Below the pieces are notes generated by a model. That model saw only the letters and a program-made list of their open reading frames with translations, was not told where the DNA came from and ran no database searches. A stretch of 64,000 nt of DNA, taken from the NCBI RefSeq assembly GCF_040358255.1, contig NZ_CP132938.1:2976001-3040000 (forward strand), given 5' to 3'. Shown here in pieces: positions 19,747 to 29,814 of the stretch (positions are counted from its first letter, which is position 1; each line of letters begins with the position of its first letter). Made by a program: the position numbers and the translations under genes. The stretch is from Tunturibacter gelidoferens (GTDB lineage: Bacteria > Acidobacteriota > Terriglobia > Terriglobales > Acidobacteriaceae).

Positions 19747-20175
19747 TTGAACGCGGCGATCACCGGAAGCGGCGACACACCATCGGCTGCCAAAGAGAAA
19801 CTCAAAGAGAGCTTCGGGACGGTCCGGAACCGACGGCTGGAAGATGGCAAACCCTTAGTGCGTCCGGGAAGGTCATGGCCGGTCGAGTTCGCTTCTCAAG
19901 AGCAAGTAAATGAGTATGAGGCGCTGAGCGAGGATTTTATCCATCGCGTTCGAGATTTGGATTGGGCCTGGATTTCAGACCAATCCAGCTTGTGGGACTT
20001 CAATGAGGAAGGTGACAACAGCCGACTGAACGCGAAGATTATGGAAGTCTACGGAGTGGACGTGTCAGACATTCAGTCGGGCCGACTCGTGGCCATATTC
20101 GAGCGAATCGTGCAATCGCGATCGGAACCGGCCCAATCGATAGGTACGCCTCACCGGAATGCTGAGTCCCGTTAG
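19747..20175 (+). CDS. Hypothetical protein, possibly the 3' part of a frameshifted gene
   Basis: 142 residues from a TTG at 19747. The frame is sensible further upstream (RYVAQILNAAITGSGDTPSA), where no normal start exists. A second plus-strand frame beginning ATG at 19560 (MAYPRLSKLKNRLHSSWKWL ... DWQLNDYAVRNTG) ends its sensible part where this one begins, so the real gene may be 19560-20175 with a one-base shift near 19725. The opening segment recalls small HicB-like domains; the rest (EYEALSEDFIHRVRDLDWAW, YGVDVSDI) is not recognised. Function unknown. Confidence 0.5.
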   Translation: MNAAITGSGDTPSAAKEKLKESFGTVRNRRLEDGKPLVRPGRSWPVEFASQEQVNEYEALSEDFIHRVRDLDWAWISDQSSLWDFNEEGDNSRLNAKIMEVYGVDVSDIQSGRLVAIFERIVQSRSEPAQSIGTPHRNAESR

Positions 20176-20320
20176 AGGGTCTCTATTGAGATGCGCCAAA
20201 GACTTCCCTGAAAGGGAGCTTAGGGCGACTCAGCCGATACACGGGGTGGATTGGTGCAGTTGCGCCATCGGCTCAGGAATTGTTGCAAAATGAATTACTA
20301 GGACGAATCGGGAGCACTCA

Positions 20321-20806
20321 GTGTCTGGAACACCGCCGCCATTGTCGAATCTCGATCCGATATTGCTTGCTTCACGTTGGCTGTGTGGAGACCTGCTCCC
20401 TGAGGATGTCCCCCAAATTGCTATCGAACTCATCGAAGCAGGCCGCGAAGAACCATCGATATATCGAGTGGCTGCTGAAGTCAACGTGAACAGCCGGGAT
20501 GATGTGGAGGCGCTCCTGGGACGAATGTTCGCGGCCCTAGGCGTGGAGTATCCGATGTCGTTAGAAGTCGCTCGGCAGACGGTTGCTCGGCAGATCGCAA
20601 AAGAGGTCGTGGCTGGTAGAAGAGATCCTTGGACTGCCGCAATGCGGCTGGACAGAGCCTTTCCTCATTGGGAGACAGAAGACCAGAACATCCTAGACAT
20701 TTACTGCGCTGCGGATGAAGCCGACTGGAACCCAGGTTATGGACGAAGCGACGCTATATTGAAGCAGGAGTTAATCCAAGCTTTCGAGAGATTGGCTGGC
20801 TCCTAG
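20321..20806 (+). CDS. Hypothetical cytoplasmic protein
   Basis: 161 residues from a GTG preceded by GGGAG. Acidic and helical: [20 protein letters not shown], then [20 protein letters not shown] and a C-terminal AFERLAGS. No signal peptide, membrane segment or known motif is visible. It follows the previous hypothetical gene by 145 bases in the same direction. Confidence 0.55.
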   Translation: MSGTPPPLSNLDPILLASRWLCGDLLPEDVPQIAIELIEAGREEPSIYRVAAEVNVNSRDDVEALLGRMFAALGVEYPMSLEVARQTVARQIAKEVVAGRRDPWTAAMRLDRAFPHWETEDQNILDIYCAADEADWNPGYGRSDAILKQELIQAFERLAGS

Positions 20807-20916
20807 ATCTCTAGTGGTCAGATGCTTCCTGAAAGTCACGTTTTGAGCAAGTTCACGTGGCCAGAAGGTTCGGTGCGTCGAACTTGGTGAAAACCCCGTT
20901 TTCAAAGAAATCCGTT

Positions 20917-21174
20917 TCAGCTTAGAGGCTCTGAGCTCCATACTGGAAAAGAGAAAGCCACCGTCTCCTGAAATTGAGAGGACCTTCTCTGATGGGCGAA
21001 CAAGAGTCGCTGCGATAGCCAGGGTAGAGCGACACCCAGTGTCTGTTGTCCATTGATAGGTATCTGGCGCGAACGGAAGCTGTAAAGGTGACGCACAATG
21101 CCTCCAATCATTTGGCGGTAATCTCGAATGCAATACATTGAGTTAGCAAGCTTACTAAAGTAACCTAAACTCAA
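20917..21174 (-). pseudogene. Relic of acetolactate synthase (thiamine-diphosphate enzyme)
   Basis: Two overlapping minus-strand frames together read like the cofactor-binding end of catabolic acetolactate synthase. One gives [13 protein letters not shown]; after a one-base shift the other continues [20 protein letters not shown] and [20 protein letters not shown] is the conserved GDG segment that binds Mg-thiamine diphosphate. The remaining 400 or so residues of the enzyme are absent and the frame is broken, so this is a fragment with no activity. Confidence 0.7.
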
Positions 21175-21312
21175 GTCATTAAATAACGCTTGAGTAACAC
21201 ACTTACGGCTTACTTGTGTAATGATCTTCCTTGTTCGAGGTAGCTACGCCCATAGCCAGTCTTCGCCGCATGGGTTCCCTTTATGGATCACAACCCTTTA
21301 TAAGGACGACCA

Positions 21313-21522
21313 GTGAGACTGCACGCACGTTGTGTTTGGTTCTTATCTGCTTGTTTTTTTTCCTTCTTTGATTTTTCCCCTACCGCGATTGCGCATGACG
21401 CCCCGCCCGCGTCCTCAAACAGAGACGTAACCAAAATAGGAAGAGGCTGCCGCAGTTTCTGCGGCACCGATGGAATAGTCCCGCCTACGGTTGAAGACTG
21501 TTACAAACCTGCCATGAAATGA
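21313..21522 (+). CDS. Possible small secreted Cys-containing protein
   Basis: A 69-codon frame from a GTG with an AAGGAC-type sequence upstream. It starts with a hydrophobic segment (WFLSACFFSFFDFSPTAIAH) that could be a signal peptide and continues with three Cys (GRGCRSFCGTDG, EDCYKP). No family recognised and no supporting context. It may be non-coding. Confidence 0.3.
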   Translation: MRLHARCVWFLSACFFSFFDFSPTAIAHDAPPASSNRDVTKIGRGCRSFCGTDGIVPPTVEDCYKPAMK

Positions 21523-21678
21523 ACCGACCCTAGCCGCGCTGCGACTAAGGATGGCGAAATCGCGGATATCCAGCGAGTCGGGTTACGGAATGGCTTCCGT
21601 CAAGCTGCCGGACAGGTCGGGGACCTGTATTTTACGGGTTCCAAATTGTAGATGAAAGTGTTCAAACAAAGGAGCATC

Positions 21679-24600
21679 ATGTCCGTCCTCGTCTCCTCGC
21701 TGCAAAACAAATCCAACACGGAAACACTTGAAGTTCTTGTCGTCGTTGGGCAACTCCGTTCAGAATTCGTCGAAGTGGAACCTGTTGTTCCACGTTCCCT
21801 GAAGGGGAGCAGGATGCCCGCGATCGCTGCGATGCTCCTGTTTCTATTCGCAATTCTTAGCCCATGCCTGGCAGGGGCGCAGCAGCAGGTGGAAACCTCG
21901 CTGCCGCTCTCGCAGCGATTCACGATCAATCTGGCGGCGGGTGTGCCGGAATACGTCGGAGATGCCTCCTCAACGTCGAATGCGCCGCAGAGCCAATGGT
22001 GGTTTGAGAATACAAAAAACTCGACGACGTATTCGACCAGTAGTTTTGTGGAGAGCTCGGACCCAGCCTGGCATCAAGTTGGGCTGCCCTATGATGCGAA
22101 CATAGCGCGCACCTTTCTCAATCAAGACTCCGGCGGCGGACAGGGATCTCTGAACGGGCAGGAGAACTGGTACCGCCTGCACTTCAAAGTGGATCCAAAG
22201 TATGCCGGCCAGAAGTTTCTGCTCAATCTCGAAGGCACGCATACCGGCGTTCAGGTCTTCATCAACGGTACTTTGCTGCAAGGTATCAGCGCCGTCGCTG
22301 CCGATGCGCAGGCGACGCACGTCGTCGGTTTTGTTCCTGTTGTCGTTGATCTCACGCCGTACCTGCATACTGACGGTGCCACGGACAACGTGATCGCAGT
22401 TGATGTGTCCAGAGGCGATGCGTGGTTTGAGCAGCCTAATTTCTCCGGCGCCTTTCGCTTCGGCCAGGCCATGGCCGGCCTGTTCCGCAATGTCTATTTA
22501 TATGTAACCAATCCAGTCCATATTCCACTCAATGTGTACTCCAACCAGAAGACCTGGGGCACCTACGTCGGCACGGTCTCCGAGGTTCCTGCTGGGGAAG
22601 GGACCGCGACTGCGGCTTCAGCGGTTGTCGAGGTGCAAACGAACGTTGTCAACGAGACAGCATCGACCCAGCAAGTTACCTTGACCACGCAGATTGTCGA
22701 CGCGAGCGGCAATGTAGTCGTGACAGCACCGCCCATCACGCAATCGGTGTCACCAATGACGTCGAACACATTTCCTTCGACGCCGGCGCCGATGTTCGAT
22801 CAATTGATCACGGTTACAAATCCAACCTTGTGGTATCCGAATAACTCGACCTACGGCAAGCCGTATATGTACAAGGTCTACCACATCGTCAGCGTGAACG
22901 GCGTTGTAGTGGATTCCTTCCAGAGCCCGCTGGGCATCCGTACGATCACCTGGGATGCAAACTTTCCTTACTTCAACGGTCATGCCATGTATCTTTGGGG
23001 CGGCGCGAGCCGGTACGACTACCCGGCCCTCGGCTCCTCGGTGCCGGACGAGCAATGGTGGCGCGACATGGCGCAGATTGCGGCCCAGGGCGGTAACATC
23101 TGGCGCCCCGGCCACTCCACCAGCAGCGAGGAGATGGTGGAGGCTGCCGACGCCTACGGCATCATGATCGACCAGCCCAGCGGAGACGGCGAAGGCTATT
23201 GGAATGCCTCATCCAATCCAACGGCGGATGACCTTCAGTTGAAGCAGGAGGTGCATCGCGACATGATTGTTCGCGATCGCAGTCATCCTTCGATTCTCGC
23301 CTGGGAAGAAGATAACGGCGGAATGAATCAGACGCTGGCCAACGAGCTTGCGACAATAGAGACTTCATGGGACAACATCAATCCGCGCGTGCAATCCGAC
23401 CGCACCTACTCGCCTTCGTACGCCTACATGGGCGAATGCGACGGTGCTGGCTGCGAGGCTGGGATCAAGGGGCAGAATCCGAATAACCCTGCCTTTGGCG
23501 CCGAGTATTGGGACAATATGGGCACCGGCCGCGGTACCCAAACGGGTACGGGTGCCAATACGGTCTACGCCTACGACTACGAACTGGCTTTTGCGGCGCC
23601 GTATCTGGACGATTGGCGTCAAGGCAAAGAAGCCAATGCCTTCGGTATGGCGCAGTGGTACTTTGCGGACACTCCAGGCGAGGACAGTCTTTGGGCGGAG
23701 TTTCAAAATCAGCCCGCGATGGTTCATCTCGTGCGTTCGCTCGGCTACTCCTCTGTGGATCAAAACCGCTTTCCCCGACTGCTCTACTATATCTATCAAG
23801 CTAACTGGGTACCTTACTCGATCCAGCCGGTAGTTCACCTGGGGCACCACTGGAATCGCGCCTACGAGTACACCCCGGGAACCCCAATTCAGGAGAATGC
23901 CTTCAGCAACTGCCCCTCGGTTCGCCTCCTGATCAACGGCGTAGCCAAAGATCCGGTTACGGGAGCCGCACTCGCGGATCAGGTTCCCAATCCATGGAAC
24001 ATAAACTCGCACGCAGATCTAAGCCAGAGCAGTACAGTGATTCCTGGCCAGGTTCACTGGATGGTGAACTGGGCTCCGGGCACGGTTACAGCAGAGTGCC
24101 TGGACATCAACGGCAACGTGGTTCCGGGCGTGACGCACACGGTGACGACAGCCGGCGCCGAAAACAAGATCGTACTCTCGGTCGTTCCTGAAGTCGTCAA
24201 GCCCGACGGCACCAGTTTCAAATGGACCTCGAACGGCTCCGACGCAGCGTTCGTGCAGGCAGAAGTGCAGGACGCAAACGGCAACCTCGTACCAACCGCA
24301 GCCGACAACGTCACCTTCACCGTAACCGGACCGGCAATGTACATGGGCGGCACGCAACAACTCGTCGCCGATCCATCATGGACCAACTACTACCAGGATG
24401 CATTTTCCGAGGCGCACAGCACGGATATCGGCGGCTTGCCTTACGGATTCTTCCACGCGCCGGGCGACCCTGAGCTTAACTTCGACGGTGGATTGCAGAA
24501 GATCGCTCTCCGCAGTACTTTCACTCCTGGAACCGTGACCGTGACGGCAACAGCACCTGGGCTCGCGAGCGCCAGCGTTCAGCTGACCTCTGTAACGCCA

Positions 24601-27600
24601 CCAGCTCCTTCTCAATCGCAGCCGCCGGCGATCATTGTGCCACCTGTAAACACCTCGGTCACAGTCGGTTTTCCTGCAACCTTTACTGTTGCGGCTAGCG
24701 GTTCCGGAACGCTCACATACCAATGGTCTGTGGCTGGAAGTGAAGTCGAGGGAGCAACCGGCCCCACCCTCACCACGCCGTCCACCACGCTCGCGCAAAA
24801 CGGCGAGAGTGTCACAGTAACCATCAGTAGCAACTTCGGCCAGGTCACATCGATCCCCGTCACACTCACAGTGGATCAGGCGGCCCCAGTCGCCATCACC
24901 GCGCAACCTGCCCCGCAGACCGCCGTCGTCGGACAGGCTGCAACCTTCACCGTAGGTGCCACCGGTTCGCCTCAGCTCAACTACCAGTGGTTTCAGAATG
25001 GTGTGCAGGTCGCAACCGGCCCGCAACCCAGTTACACCACGTCCGTACTTACGTCTGTCGGAACGGCCAGCGTCTATGTCATTGTCAGCAATCCCCTCGG
25101 CCAGCTTCAATCGTCGACGGCGACGCTCACAGTCAACGCCCCCACTCCGGTGAGCATCACCACCTCGCCTGCTAGTCAGATCGTTGCGGCCAACCAGCCG
25201 GTGCAGTTTACCGCTGTAGTAGCCGGCTCTGCGCCCTACACGTATCAGTGGCAGTTCACTCCCAAGGGAGGCAACGCCACCATCCTTGTCAGCAACACGC
25301 AAGCCTCGAACATCATCACCTTCACCATCCCCGCCATGAGTGCCGCCAATGTTGGTGCGTTCACAGTGACGGTCAACAACGCTGCCAACGCTCCCGTCAC
25401 CAGCGCCGCCGCGCAGTTGACGCTTGCGCCGCCAGGAATCAATCTCGCGTTAGACAAGCTCGCAACCTCCAGCACCTCGCAAAACGCCTGCAACGATATA
25501 ACGACAACGCCACCTCTCTCCGGCGCAGGCTGCCTCGGAGCGGAGAACGCAGTCGACGGCAACCTCAACACTCGTTGGGGATCGGCGACCGCAGGGGCAA
25601 CTCCAACGCCTCCCGTCACAGGTGTCGACCCATCCTGGCTGCAGGTGGATCTAGGTTCGGTGCAGGCCTTCAATACGGTCATCATCAACTGGGAAAATGC
25701 ATACGCCGCGCAGTACCAGATTCAATACACCAACCAGGATCCAACGACCAACCCAACCTGGAACGTAGCATTCACCAACAACGCCGGAGCAGGTGGAACG
25801 GAGACCCTTAACTTCCCAACCGTTCAGGCCCGCTATATCCGGATGTTCGGCACACTGCGTGGCGGGAACTACGGCTACTCGATCTACGAGTTCCAGGTCT
25901 ACAACGTCGCTCAATGCGGCGGCCCAAACGAGCGCTACACGATCAACACCAGCAACCCCAACTTGGTGCTCGATAACCTGCTAGGTCTCACTTGGACCCG
26001 CACCATCCAGACCGACAGCGCAATCGGCTCGCAGTTCACCGGCGTAAGTGCCGCGGCTTATTGCAAGAGCATCAACATGCGCCTCCCCACCGAGCCTGAA
26101 GCGCTTGGCATCAGTGGCAACAACAACGCGTCGTGTGCCTTCCCCGGTACGTGGAGCACATGGACCTCAACTGTCGATCCGAATGATGCAAGCGAAACCG
26201 CGATCGTCAACTTCGACGGCAGCGCTACAGAGAACGTAACCAATAACTTCCCAGGCGCCACCCTCTGCACTGTGGGCACATCCGCAGCTCAGGCTCCAGC
26301 TATCCAAACGCAGCCACAACCCACTACGGTCAACGTAGGACAACAAGCAACCTTCACGGTGGTCGCTACCGGGACACCTGCGCCAACCTACCAGTGGCTC
26401 AACAACGGAAATCCCATCACAGGTGCGACCGGTGCTGTTTACATCACGCCACCAACAGTCGCTAACGACAACGGCACCTCCTTCAGTGTCACCGTCTCCA
26501 ATGGAAGCGGCGACATCACCAGCAACGCTGCTGTACTCACGGTAACGAACAACACAGGCGGAGGCGGTACCGGCGGCAATCCGCCTCCTCCTCCGCCGCC
26601 ACCTCCGGCCTGCGGCAATGCCACAGCCTGCACCGGCAATGGCAGCGGTCCCGCTCCAGTCGGTTCCAACCTGGCGCTCAACATGACAGCAACCTCCAGC
26701 GACAATGAGAGCGAATCTTTCCCGCCGACGAATGGCGTGGATGGCAACTTCAACACGCGCTGGTCGTCTGCCTTCGAGGACAACGAGTGGTTCCAGGTAG
26801 ATCTCGGCTCGATTCAGCCCATCGGACAAGTCCTCATACGGTGGCAGAGTGCCTTTGGCACGTCTTACCTGATCCAAACCTCCACCGATGGACAAACGTG
26901 GGCTACGGCGTTTCAACAAAAGAATGGACAGGGAGGAATCGATAACCTCACCTTCCCAACCGTGAACGCGCGCTATGTGCGGATGCAGGGGCAGACCCGC
27001 TCTTCACAGTACGGCTACTCGTTCTGGGAGTTTGAAGTCTACGGGCCTCTCGCGCCGACGATCGTAACCCAACCTATCAACCAAACCGTAGTTGCTGGTG
27101 CCACGGCGCAGTTCACCGTCGTGGCGGGCGGTATTGGCCCATTCACATACCAATGGCTTCTCAATGGGGCCAACATCCCTGGTGCGATAAGCGCCACCTA
27201 TACGACACCTGCTCTTTCGGTGGCGGATAGCGGCAGCTCGTTCAGCGTAGTCGTCAGCAATGGACTCGCTTCGACTACCTCATCGAATGCTCTACTGACG
27301 GTCAACGCACCGCCTCAAAACCAGACAGCCGGCATCGCAAACCTGGCGTTGGGCAAACCTGCAACATCCAGTGGCAACGAGAACGCCGGACTTGGCCCGC
27401 TCAATGCCGTGGATGGCGATCTCACCACTCGCTGGTCGTCGGCCTTCACCGACAATCAGTGGCTCGAAGTCGACCTCGGCTCTCCAATGACCATCAACAA
27501 GGTGGTGATCTATTGGGAGGCTGCCTACGGCAAGGCATACGATATTCAGGTCTCGAACGATGAGCAGACCTGGACCACCGTAGCCACGCAGAACGCAGGC

Positions 27601-29814
27601 GCCGGTGGTGTGGAGACGCTTACCTTCCCGAGCGTCGTCAACCGCTACATCCGTCTGGTGGGCATCACCAGGGCTACGGCGTATGGCTACTCGCTCTTCG
27701 AGTTCCAGGTTTACGGCGCAGATGTCCCGGCAATCCTCACGCAGCCGGCCAACCAGACAGTGAACAGCGGCAGCACCGCAACGTTCAGCGCCACGGTTGG
27801 CGGCGACGGCCCCTTCACCTACCAGTGGCTGAGAAATGGCGTCGCCATCCCGGGCGCCACAACAACCAGCTACAGCACGCCTTCCGTGATGTCGACGGAC
27901 AACGGCAGCACCTTCGCCATCGCCGTCACCAACAATAGCGGCACCACCACCTCCACCGCGGCGATCCTGACGGTCAACTCCAGTACGCCTACGGGCACAA
28001 ACCTGGCGCTCAATCAGCCGGCAACCTCGAGCGGCAACGAGAACGCCGGCCTGGGGCCAGCCAACGCGGTCGATGGCAATGCAACCACTCGCTGGTCTTC
28101 GGCCTTCGTGGATCCCTCATGGCTGCAGGTCGACCTGGGCTCCACGAAGACGATTGGGCAGGTCGTAATCCAATGGCAAAACGCCTACGGTAAGGCCTAC
28201 CAGATTCAGGTCTCGAACGATCAACAGAGCTGGACAACCGTCTACACGCAATCTTCCGGCACCGGTGGAGTGGAAAACATCACCTTCCCACCCGCAAGCG
28301 GACGCTACGTTCGTATGTTCGGAACCACTCGCTCGTCACCATACGGCTACTCCATCTATGAGTTCCAGGTCTACGGTGCTGGCAGTGCTCCAACCATCAC
28401 CACCGAACCCGCTAACCAGACGGCCAACGTCGGCGGAACTGCCACCTTCACGGTCGTCGCCGGTGGCACAGGCCCCTTCACTTACCAGTGGCTAAAGAAC
28501 AACGCCCCTATAACGGGCGCCGTCTCCGCGAGTTACACCACTCCTGTTCTTGCCGCGACCGACAACGGGAACCAGTACAGCGTCATCGTTGGCAACAGCA
28601 GTGGAACTGTCAATTCAACACCTGCGACTCTTACGGTTAACAACTCCGGCTCGGGTTACACCATCTATCCGGGCTTCATCGGAGTCGATCTGAACAACAA
28701 CACCGGCGGGGTGTGGGCGGACAACCAGGTGTACGTCACTGTTATCGGGATCGATCCCAACACTGGGAAGTTCTCCTATCTGACTCCAGACGGCACGATC
28801 GTTGACTTCACCCTCAACGACAGCTCCGCCACCGGTCATCTCACCAAGAACGGTAAGAACTACGGCAACTACTCCTTCAACCTTGCCCAAAGCAAGCTGT
28901 TGAAGATTCCTACCTTCATCTCAGCCCGCGCGTACATCTCGCTCGGCCAACCTCTGTACGTTCAGGTCAACGGAGACGGCAACGGCAACGTAACCGGCTA
29001 CGCAGGCCCTAACCCCCAGAACGCCACCGACCCCAACATCAACACCAACTTCGACTGGTACGAATTCAACAACCAGAACGGTATCTTCATCAACACCACG
29101 CAGGTTGACGAGTTCGGCCTGCCCCTACTCCTCGATGTCTGGGGTGCAGGCGGAACATTCCACCAGCAAGTCGGTATTACCGAATCCATCGCACAAATCG
29201 ATAGTGAGTTCGCCAGTCAGGTCCCGGCGCAATTCCAGCCACCCACAATGTCGAACCTTCGCATCCTCTCGCCGTCCAAGCTCTCCATGGCCTCCGGCGG
29301 AGCGAACGCGAACTACTTCGACAGCTACATCGCTGGAGCCTGGAAGTCGTACAATACCACTCCGCTCTCGATAACGCTCAACGGTCGAACATTCACAGGC
29401 ACGTCTTCGGCATCGACACTCACGTTCACCGAGACCAACCCATCCTCATCTCACACTGGCGAAGTCTTCGTCGTGCAACAGCCGTCAACGCAAGATGTGC
29501 TCGAATGCGCTGGCACCATGGCCAGCGGGGTTTCAGGTACGACTCCGCAACTTCAAGATGAAAATGCTGTCCAACTGCAGTTGGAAAACCAGATATGCTC
29601 GGCGACCAACCGCGGTGTCCTCCTCACCCCAGCCAACTGGGCCAGCGTCTCGGCCTACTACAACGCGTCGTCAGCCAACTTCTACTCGCAGTTCTGGCAT
29701 AAACACTCAATTGGGGGACTAGCATACGGCTTTTCCTACGACGACAACAACAACCAAAGCACCACAATCACCACACCAAAACCAGAACACATGGCGTTCG
29801 GCATAGGGTGGTAG
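21679..29814 (+). CDS. Giant secreted multimodular glycosidase: GH2-type + Ig/F5-8C modules + GH64-type beta-1,3-glucanase
   Basis: About 2,711 residues. The ATG at 21679 has an ideal AAGGAG six bases upstream; 21652 (no such site) and 21814 (directly at the hydrophobic signal MPAIAAMLLFLFAILSPCLA) are alternatives. Module order (nt): GH2 sugar-binding domain 22000-22560, GH2 Ig domain to 22960, GH2 barrel 22960-23900 (PSILAWEEDNGG; likely nucleophile in FGAEYWD), beta domains to 24600, three Ig-like domains to 25430, discoidin/F5-8C domain 25437-25910, DUF1566-like domain to 26280, Ig, Pro-rich linker, then F5-8C/Ig pairs starting at 26665, 27337 and 27995. The C-terminal GH64-like domain runs from 28655 (YEFNNQNGIFINTTQVDEFG carries the expected Glu and Asp). 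It should bind and cut extracellular beta-glucan and perhaps another beta-linked glycan. Confidence 0.85.
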   Translation: MSVLVSSLQNKSNTETLEVLVVVGQLRSEFVEVEPVVPRSLKGSRMPAIAAMLLFLFAILSPCLAGAQQQVETSLPLSQRFTINLAAGVPEYVGDASSTSNAPQSQWWFENTKNSTTYSTSSFVESSDPAWHQVGLPYDANIARTFLNQDSGGGQGSLNGQENWYRLHFKVDPKYAGQKFLLNLEGTHTGVQVFINGTLLQGISAVAADAQATHVVGFVPVVVDLTPYLHTDGATDNVIAVDVSRGDAWFEQPNFSGAFRFGQAMAGLFRNVYLYVTNPVHIPLNVYSNQKTWGTYVGTVSEVPAGEGTATAASAVVEVQTNVVNETASTQQVTLTTQIVDASGNVVVTAPPITQSVSPMTSNTFPSTPAPMFDQLITVTNPTLWYPNNSTYGKPYMYKVYHIVSVNGVVVDSFQSPLGIRTITWDANFPYFNGHAMYLWGGASRYDYPALGSSVPDEQWWRDMAQIAAQGGNIWRPGHSTSSEEMVEAADAYGIMIDQPSGDGEGYWNASSNPTADDLQLKQEVHRDMIVRDRSHPSILAWEEDNGGMNQTLANELATIETSWDNINPRVQSDRTYSPSYAYMGECDGAGCEAGIKGQNPNNPAFGAEYWDNMGTGRGTQTGTGANTVYAYDYELAFAAPYLDDWRQGKEANAFGMAQWYFADTPGEDSLWAEFQNQPAMVHLVRSLGYSSVDQNRFPRLLYYIYQANWVPYSIQPVVHLGHHWNRAYEYTPGTPIQENAFSNCPSVRLLINGVAKDPVTGAALADQVPNPWNINSHADLSQSSTVIPGQVHWMVNWAPGTVTAECLDINGNVVPGVTHTVTTAGAENKIVLSVVPEVVKPDGTSFKWTSNGSDAAFVQAEVQDANGNLVPTAADNVTFTVTGPAMYMGGTQQLVADPSWTNYYQDAFSEAHSTDIGGLPYGFFHAPGDPELNFDGGLQKIALRSTFTPGTVTVTATAPGLASASVQLTSVTPPAPSQSQPPAIIVPPVNTSVTVGFPATFTVAASGSGTLTYQWSVAGSEVEGATGPTLTTPSTTLAQNGESVTVTISSNFGQVTSIPVTLTVDQAAPVAITAQPAPQTAVVGQAATFTVGATGSPQLNYQWFQNGVQVATGPQPSYTTSVLTSVGTASVYVIVSNPLGQLQSSTATLTVNAPTPVSITTSPASQIVAANQPVQFTAVVAGSAPYTYQWQFTPKGGNATILVSNTQASNIITFTIPAMSAANVGAFTVTVNNAANAPVTSAAAQLTLAPPGINLALDKLATSSTSQNACNDITTTPPLSGAGCLGAENAVDGNLNTRWGSATAGATPTPPVTGVDPSWLQVDLGSVQAFNTVIINWENAYAAQYQIQYTNQDPTTNPTWNVAFTNNAGAGGTETLNFPTVQARYIRMFGTLRGGNYGYSIYEFQVYNVAQCGGPNERYTINTSNPNLVLDNLLGLTWTRTIQTDSAIGSQFTGVSAAAYCKSINMRLPTEPEALGISGNNNASCAFPGTWSTWTSTVDPNDASETAIVNFDGSATENVTNNFPGATLCTVGTSAAQAPAIQTQPQPTTVNVGQQATFTVVATGTPAPTYQWLNNGNPITGATGAVYITPPTVANDNGTSFSVTVSNGSGDITSNAAVLTVTNNTGGGGTGGNPPPPPPPPPACGNATACTGNGSGPAPVGSNLALNMTATSSDNESESFPPTNGVDGNFNTRWSSAFEDNEWFQVDLGSIQPIGQVLIRWQSAFGTSYLIQTSTDGQTWATAFQQKNGQGGIDNLTFPTVNARYVRMQGQTRSSQYGYSFWEFEVYGPLAPTIVTQPINQTVVAGATAQFTVVAGGIGPFTYQWLLNGANIPGAISATYTTPALSVADSGSSFSVVVSNGLASTTSSNALLTVNAPPQNQTAGIANLALGKPATSSGNENAGLGPLNAVDGDLTTRWSSAFTDNQWLEVDLGSPMTINKVVIYWEAAYGKAYDIQVSNDEQTWTTVATQNAGAGGVETLTFPSVVNRYIRLVGITRATAYGYSLFEFQVYGADVPAILTQPANQTVNSGSTATFSATVGGDGPFTYQWLRNGVAIPGATTTSYSTPSVMSTDNGSTFAIAVTNNSGTTTSTAAILTVNSSTPTGTNLALNQPATSSGNENAGLGPANAVDGNATTRWSSAFVDPSWLQVDLGSTKTIGQVVIQWQNAYGKAYQIQVSNDQQSWTTVYTQSSGTGGVENITFPPASGRYVRMFGTTRSSPYGYSIYEFQVYGAGSAPTITTEPANQTANVGGTATFTVVAGGTGPFTYQWLKNNAPITGAVSASYTTPVLAATDNGNQYSVIVGNSSGTVNSTPATLTVNNSGSGYTIYPGFIGVDLNNNTGGVWADNQVYVTVIGIDPNTGKFSYLTPDGTIVDFTLNDSSATGHLTKNGKNYGNYSFNLAQSKLLKIPTFISARAYISLGQPLYVQVNGDGNGNVTGYAGPNPQNATDPNINTNFDWYEFNNQNGIFINTTQVDEFGLPLLLDVWGAGGTFHQQVGITESIAQIDSEFASQVPAQFQPPTMSNLRILSPSKLSMASGGANANYFDSYIAGAWKSYNTTPLSITLNGRTFTGTSSASTLTFTETNPSSSHTGEVFVVQQPSTQDVLECAGTMASGVSGTTPQLQDENAVQLQLENQICSATNRGVLLTPANWASVSAYYNASSANFYSQFWHKHSIGGLAYGFSYDDNNNQSTTITTPKPEHMAFGIGW

